64,000 nt of DNA from Paramecium octaurelia (GCA_905182995.1 CAJJDP010000062.1:434001-498000); one strand, 5' to 3'; counted from the first letter of the stretch, positions 38,641 through 50,794 are shown. Program-made: numbers and translations. The notes: generated by a model from the letters alone, not told the origin.

Positions 38641-39059
38641 ATTCTGTTTTATTTTAAATATAATTCATAAAATTTGAAAATAAATATAATTTCTTATACA
38701 ATTTTAAAAACAAAAGTAATTTCTTAAAAAGGACATTCGGAACAATACTCAAAATATTAAGTAAAACTTTTATATATAGCGTAATTTAACATGGAATTCG
38801 CCTATGCTTAGAGAAAATAGTCTTTGGAAAGCTAGAATTTTAGGATATAATGAATATTGAAGATTTATTCAAGAATAAATCAAATATAAACCATCAAGTA
38901 ATTTAAGTTCACTGTTCTTCTTTATTTAATCTATAAAAGTGAAGATAAGACTTTCATTATTGATTGCTTCTTATTTAATTCTAGAGAGTAAGGAATAATT
39001 AGAAGATATGTTGATCAAATAGTAGTTTAATTTGTTATTATATTTAAATTATTACAATT
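38641..39059. other. Intergenic, short coding-like pieces
   Basis: A plus-strand ATG at 38791 opens MEFAYAQRKQSLESQ, and pieces such as EDKTFIIDCFLFNSRE follow in another frame, but no intron joins them properly. Possibly a remnant. Confidence 0.3.
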
Positions 39060-40755
39060 TCATTCCAGTAACTTTTATTTAATATTTTTCATATTTTCGT
39101 ATGCTTTTTGAAGATAATGATCACTTTTATCAAGTTTCTTTTCGAATATTCTTATTGCTTCTTGAACTTTATCTAATGCCTTCTAATATTATTTTAATTC
39201 AGATAGGACTGTTCCTATATTGTTGATTGTCTATGCTACTATTTAAGAATCTTATCCATAGACTTGTTTCTAACCATCCAAAACTACTTCAAATATCTTC
39301 AAAGATTCTTCAAATTGGTTTTTTTAAAATAACGCTGAAGCCAATTAAATAGCTGTGTTCTATGTTGATTTATGAAATATTTTCAATTCCTGTGCTTTGT
39401 ATTTATAGGCATCTCTAAAATACTAAATACACAAATCTAAATTATGCAATGATCTATAACATTCTGCAATACTATGCATTGTGTTACTCTTTTGCAAAGC
39501 GGCATCTCCAGCATTAGGATCGCTAAACACTCCTGGTTCATTATACATTTGCAATGCTTATTTGAAATAATCAATAGCCTCTTCGAAAGATTGTTTATTT
39601 TGTAAAGTCATTCCAATGTTATTTATAGTACTTGCTAAACTCTTTGAAGGTTGCACTTGTAATTCAGCCTTCTTTATACTCAAAGCTTAATTGAACATCT
39701 CCAACGCCTTATCATATTGTTTATCGCTTCTATACGCTTCGCCTAAATTGTTTAACCTATTCCCAACACTAATGTGACCCTTTCCATAAATACTCTCATA
39801 AACTTCAATGGTTTTTTAAAAATTTGATATAGCTCTTTTTACTTCCCCTTTTTAATAATATATCATCCCTACATTGTTTAGCAGGTGTCCTAACAATTAT
39901 TTTGATTGTTGTTCCAATTTTTCTTATTCATTCTGCTATTCCAAAATGCTTATTGCTGAATCCCAATATTAAGTAGCTTTATTATTTTGCTTTTTGTCAT
40001 AATAAATTTACCCAACAGTGTTATACATGTAGATTAACTCATTTTGGAATTATTGTTGTTATGATTGGTTTTATATATATTTGATAGACTTCTCCCACAC
40101 ATTTAGAGCTTCATCATATTATTTTAAAGAATGATAGGCATTCCCTAATTGAATCTATATTTCATTAAAATTTTACGTTTAACTATACGGTTGTGTCTTT
40201 TTCTTCATAATAGTTATTTAATTCTTGGGCTTTCTAATATAAAGCCAAAGCTTCTTTCTAATTTTATTGGTTCGCTTCTTGCTAACCATTTTCTATAAGT
40301 TACTTAATTTTTTCTTTTAGAAATTACGAAAATTAAGTTGTAAATTGCTTTCGAATTTTCTCCTCAACTTTGCATAGTAATTCAATAGCTTTATCTTAAG
40401 CCTCAGGTTATTTGGCATTGGCAAGTTCAATCTAAGGCTAATTACAATTTTGTACATATAGCTAAATCAAAATAGTTTGATTCTTGACCCCTTTCTAGTT
40501 ATAGATTTATAATAATTCTTAAACTTCATTCAAACGAGTTTAGGGGACCTGACTTAATTGTTTAATTCTTTATTAAATCATTGTCACTATATCTACAGTT
40601 ACTTATGGTATTAATTCTTGTCTTTAACATTTCTTAACTAGCAACGTAACAGTCTATTTAGCTTTCAATTAAGTCTTGATCCACTCAACGCATAATTGAA
40701 TTTCCTCATCTGTCGATGTATATGTTAATTAAAAGACATCGATTTAAGATGGCAT
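39060..40755 (-). CDS. TPR-repeat protein, kinesin-light-chain-like array
   Basis: 557 aa with one 22-nt intron. Residues 1-180 are helical without clear motif (DEEIQLCVEWIKTQL). From about 200 onward at least seven tetratricopeptide units of 42 residues follow, with the KLC/NPHP3-type features LNNLGEAYRSDKQYDKAL, INNIGMTLQNKQSFEEAI and INNIGTVLSELKQYQKAL. Such TPR arrays bind peptide motifs in cargo or ciliary complexes. No ATPase or DEATH-type domain is attached. Complete from ATG 40755 to TGA 39060. Confidence 0.92.
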
Positions 40756-41093
40756 TTTAATTTATTGTTAGATATTTATAGAATTATTATAATTTATTCA
40801 CTTAAGAAGTGTTTTGTGTCTCTCTTTATTTGTATTCATCATATTCATAATGAACTTTTCTCGAACTCTTATATTAAGTATTTGATAACTATGTTTTTAC
40901 TACATTACACAAGGTTCATTATCTCCTAAAGGTTATAAATAAAAATATCGGTGTAATCCCCTGAAGTTTAATAATATTGTTCATATTAAAAATCGAATTG
41001 GATATTAGTCAATAATCAAATTCAAGCTCATTTACTTATATTTTTATTGCTAATTCCATATAATCTTTTAAATAGTGTTTATTCTAATAAATA
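40756..41093. other. Divergent intergenic
   Basis: Spacer between the TPR gene and the secreted-protein gene. No feature recognised. Confidence 0.4.
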
Positions 41094-41657
41094 ATGAAAA
41101 TATTGCTGCTTTTGATATTATTAGACATATTTGAGCTAACATCATTGCCAGCCTAGGATGCTAATGCAAAATTTAGCTAAAATGATTTACACATTTTAGA
41201 GGAAAGATCAATAATAAGAGGGTACTACAAAGATGTAGCATCAGCATCTAATGGGGCAGTGATATAATCAGCTAGAGCTAATATTTTTGCTAGACCTAGT
41301 ATTGACAATAGTCCCCTTAGAAATTCACTTTATTTTTCTGACGCTTTTGCACCTGGGCATGTTTACACTGCATTACATTAATCATTAGTTGTAGAATTTA
41401 TTCAAGCATATGAAATTAACAAAATTAGATTTTGGATGTTGGATGTTGACGCTAGAGTAACAAGTATGCAAATCTATATCGTGGGTTCAGACAGATTAAC
41501 TGAAACCATGATACTTGACGATTTTGTATAACCAGGAGTACATACTTTATAATTTCCTGATTAATTAGTTTCAAAAGTAAGGTTCTACAATTATGGTGGT
41601 AATACTATTAATAGTTTCTTGTCATTAATAAAAATTTAAGCCTATTATGCATTTTGA
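41094..41657 (+). CDS. Secreted beta-sandwich-like protein, paralog A
   Basis: 187 aa, intronless. It begins with a signal peptide (MKILLLLILLDIFELTSLPA, cleavage likely near 21). The mature part has short conserved strands: PLRNSLYFSDAF, VVEFIQAYEINKIRFWMLD, TSMQIYIVGSDR, VSKVRFYNYGG. The run of strands ending KIRFWMLDVD...R followed by a V-x-F-Y strand is like discoidin/F5-8C galactose-binding folds (also found in BTBD9). Function unknown; a lectin-like or cell-surface binding role is inference. Its close relative lies inverted at 47250-47816. Confidence 0.8.
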
Positions 41658-42268
41658 TGATAAATATTTTCATTAAATCAATAAACTAAATATATTTATC
41701 TCTTTTTTCATTTTTCAATAATCTAATTTACAACAAAAAATTACCAATTATTCTAAGTAAATTGTTTTTTCATATAATACAAATGGATACAAACCTAAAT
41801 TTAGGATTTCTAAGTGTAAATGAAAAGCTTTAGGTAATCCTAAATTTGGTAATTATAGCATTACTTTCGCTAGAGGATGATTATATGAATTATTCCATAT
41901 GGCCTAATTGTTGTTGATATTTAAGATAACATTTATATTCTTTCTTTAAATTTTTGGAATATGAAATTCAAAAGTAGGCTCTATCAACTCAAAATTTCTT
42001 TTTAATGGGCTATTTGAGCAAAAATAATTTATCCTTTTAATTTTAAAGTATTACCAAGTTCTTAATAGCAAATCAAACATCATTATTGGATGATGAGACG
42101 GACTTAAAATCATTGAATTAATTGTTACTGGTTCTTGTTAAGTTAATGATTATTTAAACTTAACACCTAACATTAGAAAATATGATATAATCCTTTATTT
42201 TAATTGTTCAGATCAATCATTTCATAGAATACATAAAAATTTGATTATGAATGTCTAATAATAATATA
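41658..42268. other. Convergent intergenic with palindrome
   Basis: No gene. A 12-bp perfect palindrome CCTAAATTTAGG sits at 41794-41805, and AAATTTAGGATT (41797-41808) is repeated inverted at 41836-41847, so two alternative hairpins are possible. Confidence 0.45.
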
Positions 42269-43396
42269 TCATTGTCCGATCATATTTAAGATTCTATCAA
42301 CTGCAGCTTCTACATTTCCCCCAGTGGCAATCAAAGCCTCTAAATTCACTTATTTGTTAGTAAATCCTAGTTCTTGTAGTTATTATAATTAAGTTGCATA
42401 TTTCTACTCTGCAGCTTCAGGTGTTAATTAGGCACCGCCAACGCCTCCGATGCCTCCTATTTAATTTATTTAATAAAGGTACCTCCCATCATGCTCATTA
42501 GACTTTGTAAATCGAAACCTCCTAAGGGATTTTATGCATTTTAACCAGTTGTAGCTTAGACAGGAGGTGGTACTTATGCATTATTAGGGTTAGGAGGAAT
42601 AGGATTCTCTCCAACTCCGCCGTATCCTCCCATACCGCCAAAACCTCCCATTCCACCAAAGCCTCCCATTCCGCCCATTCCTGATAGAGCCATTTAAATT
42701 GCTTGAGGATTCATCATCATTTACAAAAGTTAAGGATTATCAAATATTTATTAAAGTTGTGGATTAGACTACATCATTTAAGCAATCATTGGATGTTGCA
42801 TGATTTGTTATCTAAATTGTGGATTTTACATCATCTAAATAATGAACAGAATTTAAATACTTATGTCATTTATTACTAGTACGTAGGATTGGATAAGACT
42901 TAGGCCATCATCTATGGATCCATTCCTCCGAGTCCACCCATTCCTCCAAGACCACCGATTCCTCCAAGTCCGCCCATTCCTCCAAGGCCTCCCATTCCGC
43001 CGAGGCCTCCCATGCCTCCCATTCCAGGAGCACCTCCTAGTCCTCCAAAACCTGGAAATCCACCTTATTATCCTCCTAAAGGTTATTAGGGTTATTATTA
43101 TTATGGACCTGGGGGTTATTATTAAGGTGGTTATTAGGCTTATTCTATTTGTTAATGAATTATATACATTTTGTAACAACTAGATGCATTGTTGAATCAG
43201 TCTTTACATTCACATTTTAGAGAACATCGATGTCTTTAAGAATTTTACCTTAAAATATAATCTTCATCTAAGAGATTTCTGCGGTAAACTTTGGAGCAAG
43301 TTTTTCCTTTAATTCCTTCACTGTGGCATTGGGGTCGATTTCAACAACTTCTATCTGATCTGTTCCGTGTTTGATTTTGATTGAAATTGTTGTCAT
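42269..43396 (-). CDS. Ubiquilin/Dsk2-family ubiquitin shuttle
   Basis: 350 aa from four exons (introns 23, 26, 26 nt). Residues 1 to about 75 form a ubiquitin-like domain (SIKIKHGTDQIEVVEID, LKEKLAPKF, MKIIFQGKILKD). Then come a Gln/Pro run, a Gly/Met-rich linker (GGLGGMGGLGG), an STI1-type segment (MMAQVLSNPTYQQQMTQMM, NPQFRQQIMQHPMIAQMM), a second Gly-rich linker, and a UBA domain at the C-terminus (YATQLQQLQELGFTNKQ, LIATGGNVEAAVDRIL). Ubiquilins bring ubiquitylated clients to the proteasome. All parts are present in the normal order. The Gly-rich DNA is locally GC-rich compared with the rest. Confidence 0.95.
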
Positions 43397-43520
43397 GAAA
43401 TTTAATTTGTGATTTAAATCTAGAACAATTCATACTCTTCTATAATTTATTTTTATGAATAGGTAAGAACATTCACATTAAATTTGCTAAATTTGCCATA
43501 AGCAAATCAAATCAAATAAA

Positions 43521-44005
43521 ATGGTATTCAAGAATTCTATCTAAGGCTTCACATAAGACATAATGCTTGAGAAATTAAAGACAAAGAAGATCATAACAAT
43601 AATAATAATAATAAAGAGATTAGTAATAAAGATAATCTTAATAAAGAATTAATAATTCTGTTAATTATAATATTCAATATATACAGGATAGTTCTGATAG
43701 CGAATTAGAAGGAATGCCACAATTTCCTAACTTTAATTGTAATTCAATTTAAATAGTCTAATATAGAAATTTTTGGACCTAGTTCTTATTTTCAACGATC
43801 TATGGAGAATATGAGACATTAAATGAACGAAGCTTTCAATATCAAGTAAACTTTTATGCGTTATCTAGTCTCAATTTTGGTTCTGATTTATTTCAAATTA
43901 ATTTATAAACTAATGGGAACTAAAGATAACATATATAAATAAATAGCATAGGGCCAGAAATCCAAGCATAATAATTTTTTCATATTCCCTCTTTTCAATT
44001 CATTT

Positions 44006-44041
<36 letters not shown>

Positions 44042-44344
44042 CTGATTTAGAAAATTAATCTCATCCAAGTTAAGAACCAGAAGCCTAGTAAATAAGACAA
44101 GCATAACCGATGAGTTTAAGTGAAATCAAAAGGATACCAACATAAAAGTATATTCCTAATAAGAAAAATAAAAATTGTGTTATTTGCATGATAGATTTTA
44201 AGAAATCTGATAATGTTAAGTAATAGGTTTTATTAACAATATTGTAGAATATTGCATTGTTTCCATTAGTTCCATGCAAAATGCATAAATTAATGGTTGA
44301 AATAGAAAGGGGAATGCCCTGTATGCAGACACTAATTAAAATGA
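43521..44344 (+). CDS. RING-H2 finger protein (probable E3 ubiquitin ligase)
   Basis: Six exons, 231 aa, coding length divisible by three. The first intron (22 nt) follows the start codon directly: ATG, then GTATTC...AAG, then GCT. The N-terminal part is Arg/Gln rich (QRQRRSQQQQ), the middle carries an acidic run of 11 aspartates, and the C-terminus is a full RING-H2: CVICMIDF, HCFHQFHAKCINQWL, CPVCRH, ending six residues later. The fourth metal pair and the two histidines are intact. Introns 2-5 are 27, 28, 23 and 28 nt. It should bind an E2; the substrate is unknown. It ends 26 bp from the convergent MCM-like gene. Confidence 0.88.
44008..44040 (+). repeat. GAT microsatellite, 11 units
   Basis: Eleven perfect GAT trinucleotides inside the RING-H2 gene encode an aspartate run. 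The absence of synonymous GAC points to recent slippage; length polymorphism between strains is likely. Confidence 0.95.
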
Positions 44345-44370
44345 ATCATTTCACTAAATATTATATTACA

Positions 44371-46661
44371 TCAATAAATGAAGTTTATTAATTTTTCATA
44401 AATGTAAACAAAGTTTTCGAACATATTATCTTTTGTTTCATTATCATCTTGATGAAGATTGATTTTAGCAAATGCAAACTCAGGGTTCAAACAATTCAAT
44501 AAATAACTAAAATAATTAAAGAATTCTACTTTGTTGTATCACTTCCAAACAAAGCTCCTACTGGACCTAATGAGTTTATTCTAGTTTCAATTACAAACAA
44601 GATAGCTAGAAATGCATCTGAGTATGTTAAGGGAAGTGTACTCATTTATGTTATCATATATTGATACAACCCATCATTGTCATCAATTTGACTATAAGCA
44701 AAATACCTCATCATAGAGATAGCAGAACTAATCTTAAGTAAGCTATCCAACGTGTGTTATGTGCAATAATAATTTTACCTTAACTTCAGATAGAACTTCT
44801 TTAGTAATTCTAGAGAACTACTATCAATAGTTAACAATTTATTAATCCAAGTCTCAAGATCTGAATTATAAATTTTGTCTGCTGTTCTCTTTTATAATAA
44901 ATAACATGAAGAGGGAGCATGAATTGACCTATCTGCTGTTGGTTACTTTTTTATTGTTGTTTGAAATGGATTTGAACTATCTGTTTGAGAACTCTTAAAT
45001 AAATATTCACAATAATCTGCAATCAAATTAAATCTAACTTGCTTATAATTTAAATTAGAATAAGCTAAATCTAATACTATATCAAAGGAGTCTGTTGCAT
45101 GTGGGAATTTCTCATTTAAATAAGTGAAATCTGATTTTTTAACTTTTAAATCTTAAATATCAAATAAACACCATATCGAACAATTGATTTCTATCTTTTT
45201 ATCCTTCATAATAATAATGGGACTTCCTTTGAGTATTTGCTTAATCTTTTCTTAAACACCTTTGGTTGGCATTCTTTTCAAAATTAAAATTCCGTTCTTA
45301 GCCACACTCATTATCAAATAATCAAAGGTTTCCTCGTCACAATCTGGTAATACCAAACAGTTTTCTAAGTTTTAAATCATGTTCTATATCAAATCAATTA
45401 TTATTTCATAGTCTTCATATATTATTGCTATATGCAGATGTCTCTGAATTTATTCCTCTTCCAATCTCTAAATCAATAAATTTGATTTCTAACATAAATT
45501 TGGAGACAGATAATACTGTAAACTTGAACTATTCTCTAAAAATATACTACAAAGTAAAGACAATTTTAACATTATTAATGAATTGGATAGTGTGTGCTGT
45601 TTTAATTATTAGTAATCAAAAGATATTATGATATAGTATATTGTATTGAGTATTTCATAAATATAATTCTTATTATCCTTACCATAATTGTAATGTCTTT
45701 TGCTTTTATCCAAGAATAGTTTGATATCTTCATTATAATTTTCATCAGTATCAATTTGTTAAGATTGTTTAAATTTATAGTTTAACTTCAATTTTTGGAA
45801 GTACTTCTTATTTTGTACTGCTGTGTATTAATCAATGGTCACTGCATAACAATACTCATTAGCCAAAATAAATGTATTATTTTGTCTGTACTGATCGGAT
45901 AAGTTAAAAGTATAGTATGCTAGAGAATATATCTGATTTCCAACATTGAATTTATTCACATTATTGCCTTCAACATAAATATCAAGCAATTAAAATGAAT
46001 GTTTATATTTGTTGTTTAGATTTTATCTCAAATTATTATATTTTCTATTTAAAGGTTATAAATCCGAAACATATAATTATAGCTTTTGACATAATTTGTA
46101 TTTCTTCTCAATTTCATGTCTAACTCCATTGCATTCTTCACAAACATTCTCTTTATTGGTTTAATTTTACAACCTTTAGATTAAATGAGTACCTTTAATT
46201 GAAATTTTATCACTGCATTTACACTAAAATTCTTGTAAAAATAAGTAATTTTTTGGTTTATCAACTCCTACTATTATGCAGTTCTTCAAGTGCACCAGCG
46301 ACCCACAATGTTTCTACATCAATAATAACTTATATTAAGGATCATGTATTGCAGTCTCAAAAGTTGGAACTGAAATAAATTTGGTCTCACATATGAATTC
46401 ATCATATCCAATGTCCATTTACTTCACTATTGAATAAATTATTTAATGGATTGATATAAGGAAGTGAGGATAGAAATTTATGATCCATGATCCTAACAAA
46501 GGTCGAGTATCAATGATTAATGATAAATCCATTGTGAGTGTGACTTAGTATATAGATTGATGTTTAGGACCTTTGAATTGCTCTAATACGGTGTGAACGT
46601 AATTGTTTATAATAAATTGCCTTAGTTCTTCCTTGAACTCTTCATTTACATTTTTACTCAT
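44371..46661 (-). CDS. Divergent MCM-like protein (MCMDC2-type)
   Basis: 755 aa, one 23-nt intron near the 3' end. The N-terminal third reads as an MCM OB-fold/zinc region: GSLVHLKNCIIVGVDK, then FQCKCSDKI and NVCEECNGVRH as a C-x-C...C-x2-C zinc site, then LQLYVSD and a strand pattern like VEGNNVNKFNVGNQIYSLAYYTF (MCM: pGd.v.v.Gi). The C-terminal part has KKIEINCSIWCLF in the place of the MCM sensor strand and a lid-like helical end. No Walker A (GxxGxGKS) or arginine finger is visible, so ATP hydrolysis is unlikely. That is the profile of MCMDC2, a meiotic recombination factor also known from Tetrahymena. The assignment is moderate and rests on pattern, not on alignment. Confidence 0.5.
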
Positions 46662-47249
46662 TTAAACTTAAAATTTAGTTATAGATAATTAATATTAAAT
46701 ATTCTTTATAAAATATATTTGGGAATTTTATTCTAAATTCAAAAACTCTTTTAACAAGCATTAGATTCATTTAACCATTAAATCCACATGATATTCATCT
46801 CCAATTGTTGTGATTTTGGTCAACACTCATGTTATTGCTTAAATCTTCATACAAAGTCATCATTTTATAGAACATTTAATGCAATAATGATATAATTGAC
46901 TTTATGATATAGCGCAAATTAATCTTATGATTAATAGTTCTTACAGAGATTTAGTCTTAAAATTATGATAGGAAGATTGTAAATAATTTCTAAATAGGAT
47001 ATATCTAAAATCTCCACTACTAAATCTGTTAGAGTTAGATTTATTTTGTGATTTGAATTTGATATCTTTTATTGAACCAAGAAATATTGATTATAACTGC
47101 AACCAACTACATCATTATAACTTTGATGTAACATTTGTATAGACACAAAATAAAATTCTAAAATATTTTTACAAATAGATTCGATTCAAAAAATTTATAA
47201 AAGACATAAAAAATATTTGGTTTATTGGTTTTAATGAAATTCTTTATCA
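46662..47249. other. Intergenic, no gene seen
   Basis: AT-rich spacer upstream of the MCM-like gene and downstream of paralog B. Nothing recognised. Confidence 0.45.
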
Positions 47250-47816
47250 TCAAAATGAATAATAGGCTTAAATTTTTATTATTGACATGTAAATATCTAT
47301 GACATTACCATCTTTATTGTAAAATTTTACTTTTGAAACTAATTAATCAGGAAATTTTAGACTGTGTACAGCTGGTTAAACATCACCTTCATATATCAGA
47401 GATTCGGTCGTTCTGTTCACTCCAATTACAAAAATTTGCATATTTGCTACTCTTCTTATGTCATGATCCAACATCCAAAATCTAATGGTATTAATTTCAT
47501 AGACTTATAAAAATTCGATAATTATTGATTCATGTAACCCAATAAAAGTATGCGCTGTTGCATCGATGTCAGAAAAATAAAGTGAATTTCTAAGGGGACT
47601 ATTATCTATATTAGGTCTGTAAAAACTATTTCTTCTAGCCGATGATAAGAGGGCTCCATTAGATTCTGATGCTACATCTTTGTAATGCCCTCTTAATATT
47701 GATTTTTCTCTTAAAATGTATAAATCATTTTAGCTAAATTTTGCATTAGCATCCCAAGCTGGTGATGATATTAAGCCAAATATATCTAATAATGTGAAAA
47801 GAAACAATATTTTCAT
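47250..47816 (-). CDS. Secreted beta-sandwich-like protein, paralog B
   Basis: 188 aa, intronless, with signal peptide MKILFLFTLLDIFGLISSPA. It aligns end to end with paralog A: DANAKFSQNDL, YYKDVAS versus HYKDVAS, DNSPLRNSLYFSD, and NKIRFWMLD versus NTIRFWMLD, with changes concentrated in loops. Same fold inference (galactose-binding-like). The two genes face each other from both ends of a 6.7-kb interval, so they arose by inverted duplication. Both frames are intact, which argues that both are expressed. Confidence 0.8.
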
Positions 47817-48195
47817 TATATATTATAATAAAAACATTTTGAATTATCTTATGCTATAGTATTCTAGTTAGGTTTGAGCTCAATAATTGACATTAAAAAT
47901 TTTTTATCTTGAAAAGATGACAAGCACACTACAAAAAGTTCGATATACGGATTGTGATCATGTTCTCTTTTGCCAAAAAAATTGATTATAATTTTAGAAG
48001 ATCCAGACTTTCATTTAAACTTTGCCATGTATTTTGAATAATCCAATGTTTTATGGTTTAAGAAAGTATCTTAAAAAAATAAGACAATATGTATTAGTAT
48101 AAGAAATAAAAATTGCTTAATAATTTTAATATTAATAAATTTACTATTATTTCAAGTTATGAAGTTATAATAAGTCCTGAAGTAAAAAATTCTCG
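47817..48195. other. Intergenic, no gene seen
   Basis: AT-rich upstream region of paralog B that ends where the duplicated block begins. No feature seen. Confidence 0.4.
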
Positions 48196-49494
48196 TTTAC
48201 TGTTTTTATAGATTTATTCAAAAGCTGAGACTGAATCAAATTCATAAATTGTCTAAAAATTTGATAGAAACAATATTCAATTTATAATATTTAAAAAATA
48301 GAATTGATTCTTTTTCTCCTTTAATCTCTTTCGATCTAACTTCAGAACAAGTTGGAATAGGGAAAAATGCAAATATATTGTAAATCAGCATCATCATAAG
48401 ACTTCTGGACACTCAAAATCAAGAAAACCTCTTTGGGATGAAAAATAAAATGATGAAATTAATACAAAAATATCTTACTATAATTGTTGAATGATGAAAT
48501 CTTAAAATATTAAATTTATAAATTCAAATAATTAATCTGCATAACATTGACGTTGTATAAATAATAATGGCTTAACTTGAACTAATTTTCTTTTTCATGA
48601 GAAGATATTGTAACGTGTAAAATGAAACCAGTTTACAAACATAAAACAATAAAACAATCTAATTCCGCTCTATTGAATTAATCCCTTTATTTCGTACACT
48701 ATTTTGGGGATTTATTTTTTAAAAATGCATCTAGAAATGATATATTTCACATTAAAAGATTGATAAATCTGTTTTATGAATAACTATCAATTCAAATTTT
48801 AGATTTATTTTGAAATTCCATTTAATCTTTTACTATTCAATGAGTGTAATGCTTAAAAAATGACACTTTCTCTTTAATTTCTATCAATACTGCCATGTGT
48901 TTGGTAAATGATGTGGAAATTATTAATTTAAACTCAAAGGTAAATAATTTTAATCAAAAATATTTTTAAAATAGTTGGATGTCTAAAATTAATAAATAGA
49001 ATAACCTGAACATCCTACTTCTACATTTTTCCTTAAGCATTTAATAATATTTAGCGGATGATTATGCTTAATTAATGATTGAAATCGGGTATAAATCTGA
49101 GAAAAGTAAATATATCATGCTTAAGTATAAATAAATAAAAAATGAATTCATATATTCAATTCCGAAGAGACTCATTTCAATTTTTCTAATCATAATCTGA
49201 GCTATAAGATAATAAAATAGCTCTTTGATAATGATTAATTACAATAAAATAAAAAAGAACAAGTTCGGGTTGAAGGAATAAAAATTTTAAGTATTTAATA
49301 TATAGTTAATATCCTTGCAAATGAGATAATAAATATAAAAACTACTTTTGAATAAGGACTGCTAATTAATTCATTTTCCATCTATCTTATTCATAATTTG
49401 AAAAGAATCTTTTGAAAACTAAATTGGAGATCAAGAATTAATTTTACATTTTCCTAATATTTTTTCCTTTTATATCCATTTTATCCCATTTCCC
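48196..49494. repeat. First copy of a 1299-bp exact duplication
   Basis: Base-for-base identical, as far as I compared line by line, to 49496-50794. It contains the last part of the repeat-protein gene (mirrored at 49391-49494 without the rest of that gene) and otherwise AT-rich DNA. Plus-strand frames such as that at 48980-49180 look partly protein-like but do not form a clear gene. Confidence 0.95.
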
Positions 49495-49495
49495 N
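49495..49495. other. Single N: assembly join
   Basis: The only ambiguous base in the window, exactly between the two identical 1299-bp copies. This is the signature of two contigs that end in the same sequence and were placed side by side instead of being merged. Confidence 0.9.
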
Positions 49496-50794
49496 TTTAC
49501 TGTTTTTATAGATTTATTCAAAAGCTGAGACTGAATCAAATTCATAAATTGTCTAAAAATTTGATAGAAACAATATTCAATTTATAATATTTAAAAAATA
49601 GAATTGATTCTTTTTCTCCTTTAATCTCTTTCGATCTAACTTCAGAACAAGTTGGAATAGGGAAAAATGCAAATATATTGTAAATCAGCATCATCATAAG
49701 ACTTCTGGACACTCAAAATCAAGAAAACCTCTTTGGGATGAAAAATAAAATGATGAAATTAATACAAAAATATCTTACTATAATTGTTGAATGATGAAAT
49801 CTTAAAATATTAAATTTATAAATTCAAATAATTAATCTGCATAACATTGACGTTGTATAAATAATAATGGCTTAACTTGAACTAATTTTCTTTTTCATGA
49901 GAAGATATTGTAACGTGTAAAATGAAACCAGTTTACAAACATAAAACAATAAAACAATCTAATTCCGCTCTATTGAATTAATCCCTTTATTTCGTACACT
50001 ATTTTGGGGATTTATTTTTTAAAAATGCATCTAGAAATGATATATTTCACATTAAAAGATTGATAAATCTGTTTTATGAATAACTATCAATTCAAATTTT
50101 AGATTTATTTTGAAATTCCATTTAATCTTTTACTATTCAATGAGTGTAATGCTTAAAAAATGACACTTTCTCTTTAATTTCTATCAATACTGCCATGTGT
50201 TTGGTAAATGATGTGGAAATTATTAATTTAAACTCAAAGGTAAATAATTTTAATCAAAAATATTTTTAAAATAGTTGGATGTCTAAAATTAATAAATAGA
50301 ATAACCTGAACATCCTACTTCTACATTTTTCCTTAAGCATTTAATAATATTTAGCGGATGATTATGCTTAATTAATGATTGAAATCGGGTATAAATCTGA
50401 GAAAAGTAAATATATCATGCTTAAGTATAAATAAATAAAAAATGAATTCATATATTCAATTCCGAAGAGACTCATTTCAATTTTTCTAATCATAATCTGA
50501 GCTATAAGATAATAAAATAGCTCTTTGATAATGATTAATTACAATAAAATAAAAAAGAACAAGTTCGGGTTGAAGGAATAAAAATTTTAAGTATTTAATA
50601 TATAGTTAATATCCTTGCAAATGAGATAATAAATATAAAAACTACTTTTGAATAAGGACTGCTAATTAATTCATTTTCCATCTATCTTATTCATAATTTG
50701 AAAAGAATCTTTTGAAAACTAAATTGGAGATCAAGAATTAATTTTACATTTTCCTAATATTTTTTCCTTTTATATCCATTTTATCCCATTTCCC
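49496..50794. repeat. Second copy of the 1299-bp exact duplication
   Basis: Same sequence as 48196-49494. Here the repeat-protein gene crosses the right border and is complete, so this copy carries the true junction on the right, and the first copy the true junction on the left. Apart from the 3' end of that gene it holds no gene that I can support. Confidence 0.95.

Noticed and set aside
42853-43183. Arg/Trp-rich and Pro/Leu-rich frames over the ubiquilin linker
   Set aside because: They are other frames of the Gly-Met-rich ubiquilin linker; low complexity in one frame creates low complexity in the others.
48196-50794. A true tandem duplication or a mobile element
   Set aside because: No terminal repeats, no target-site duplication, no element genes, no divergence between copies, and an N at the join; an assembly artefact is simpler.
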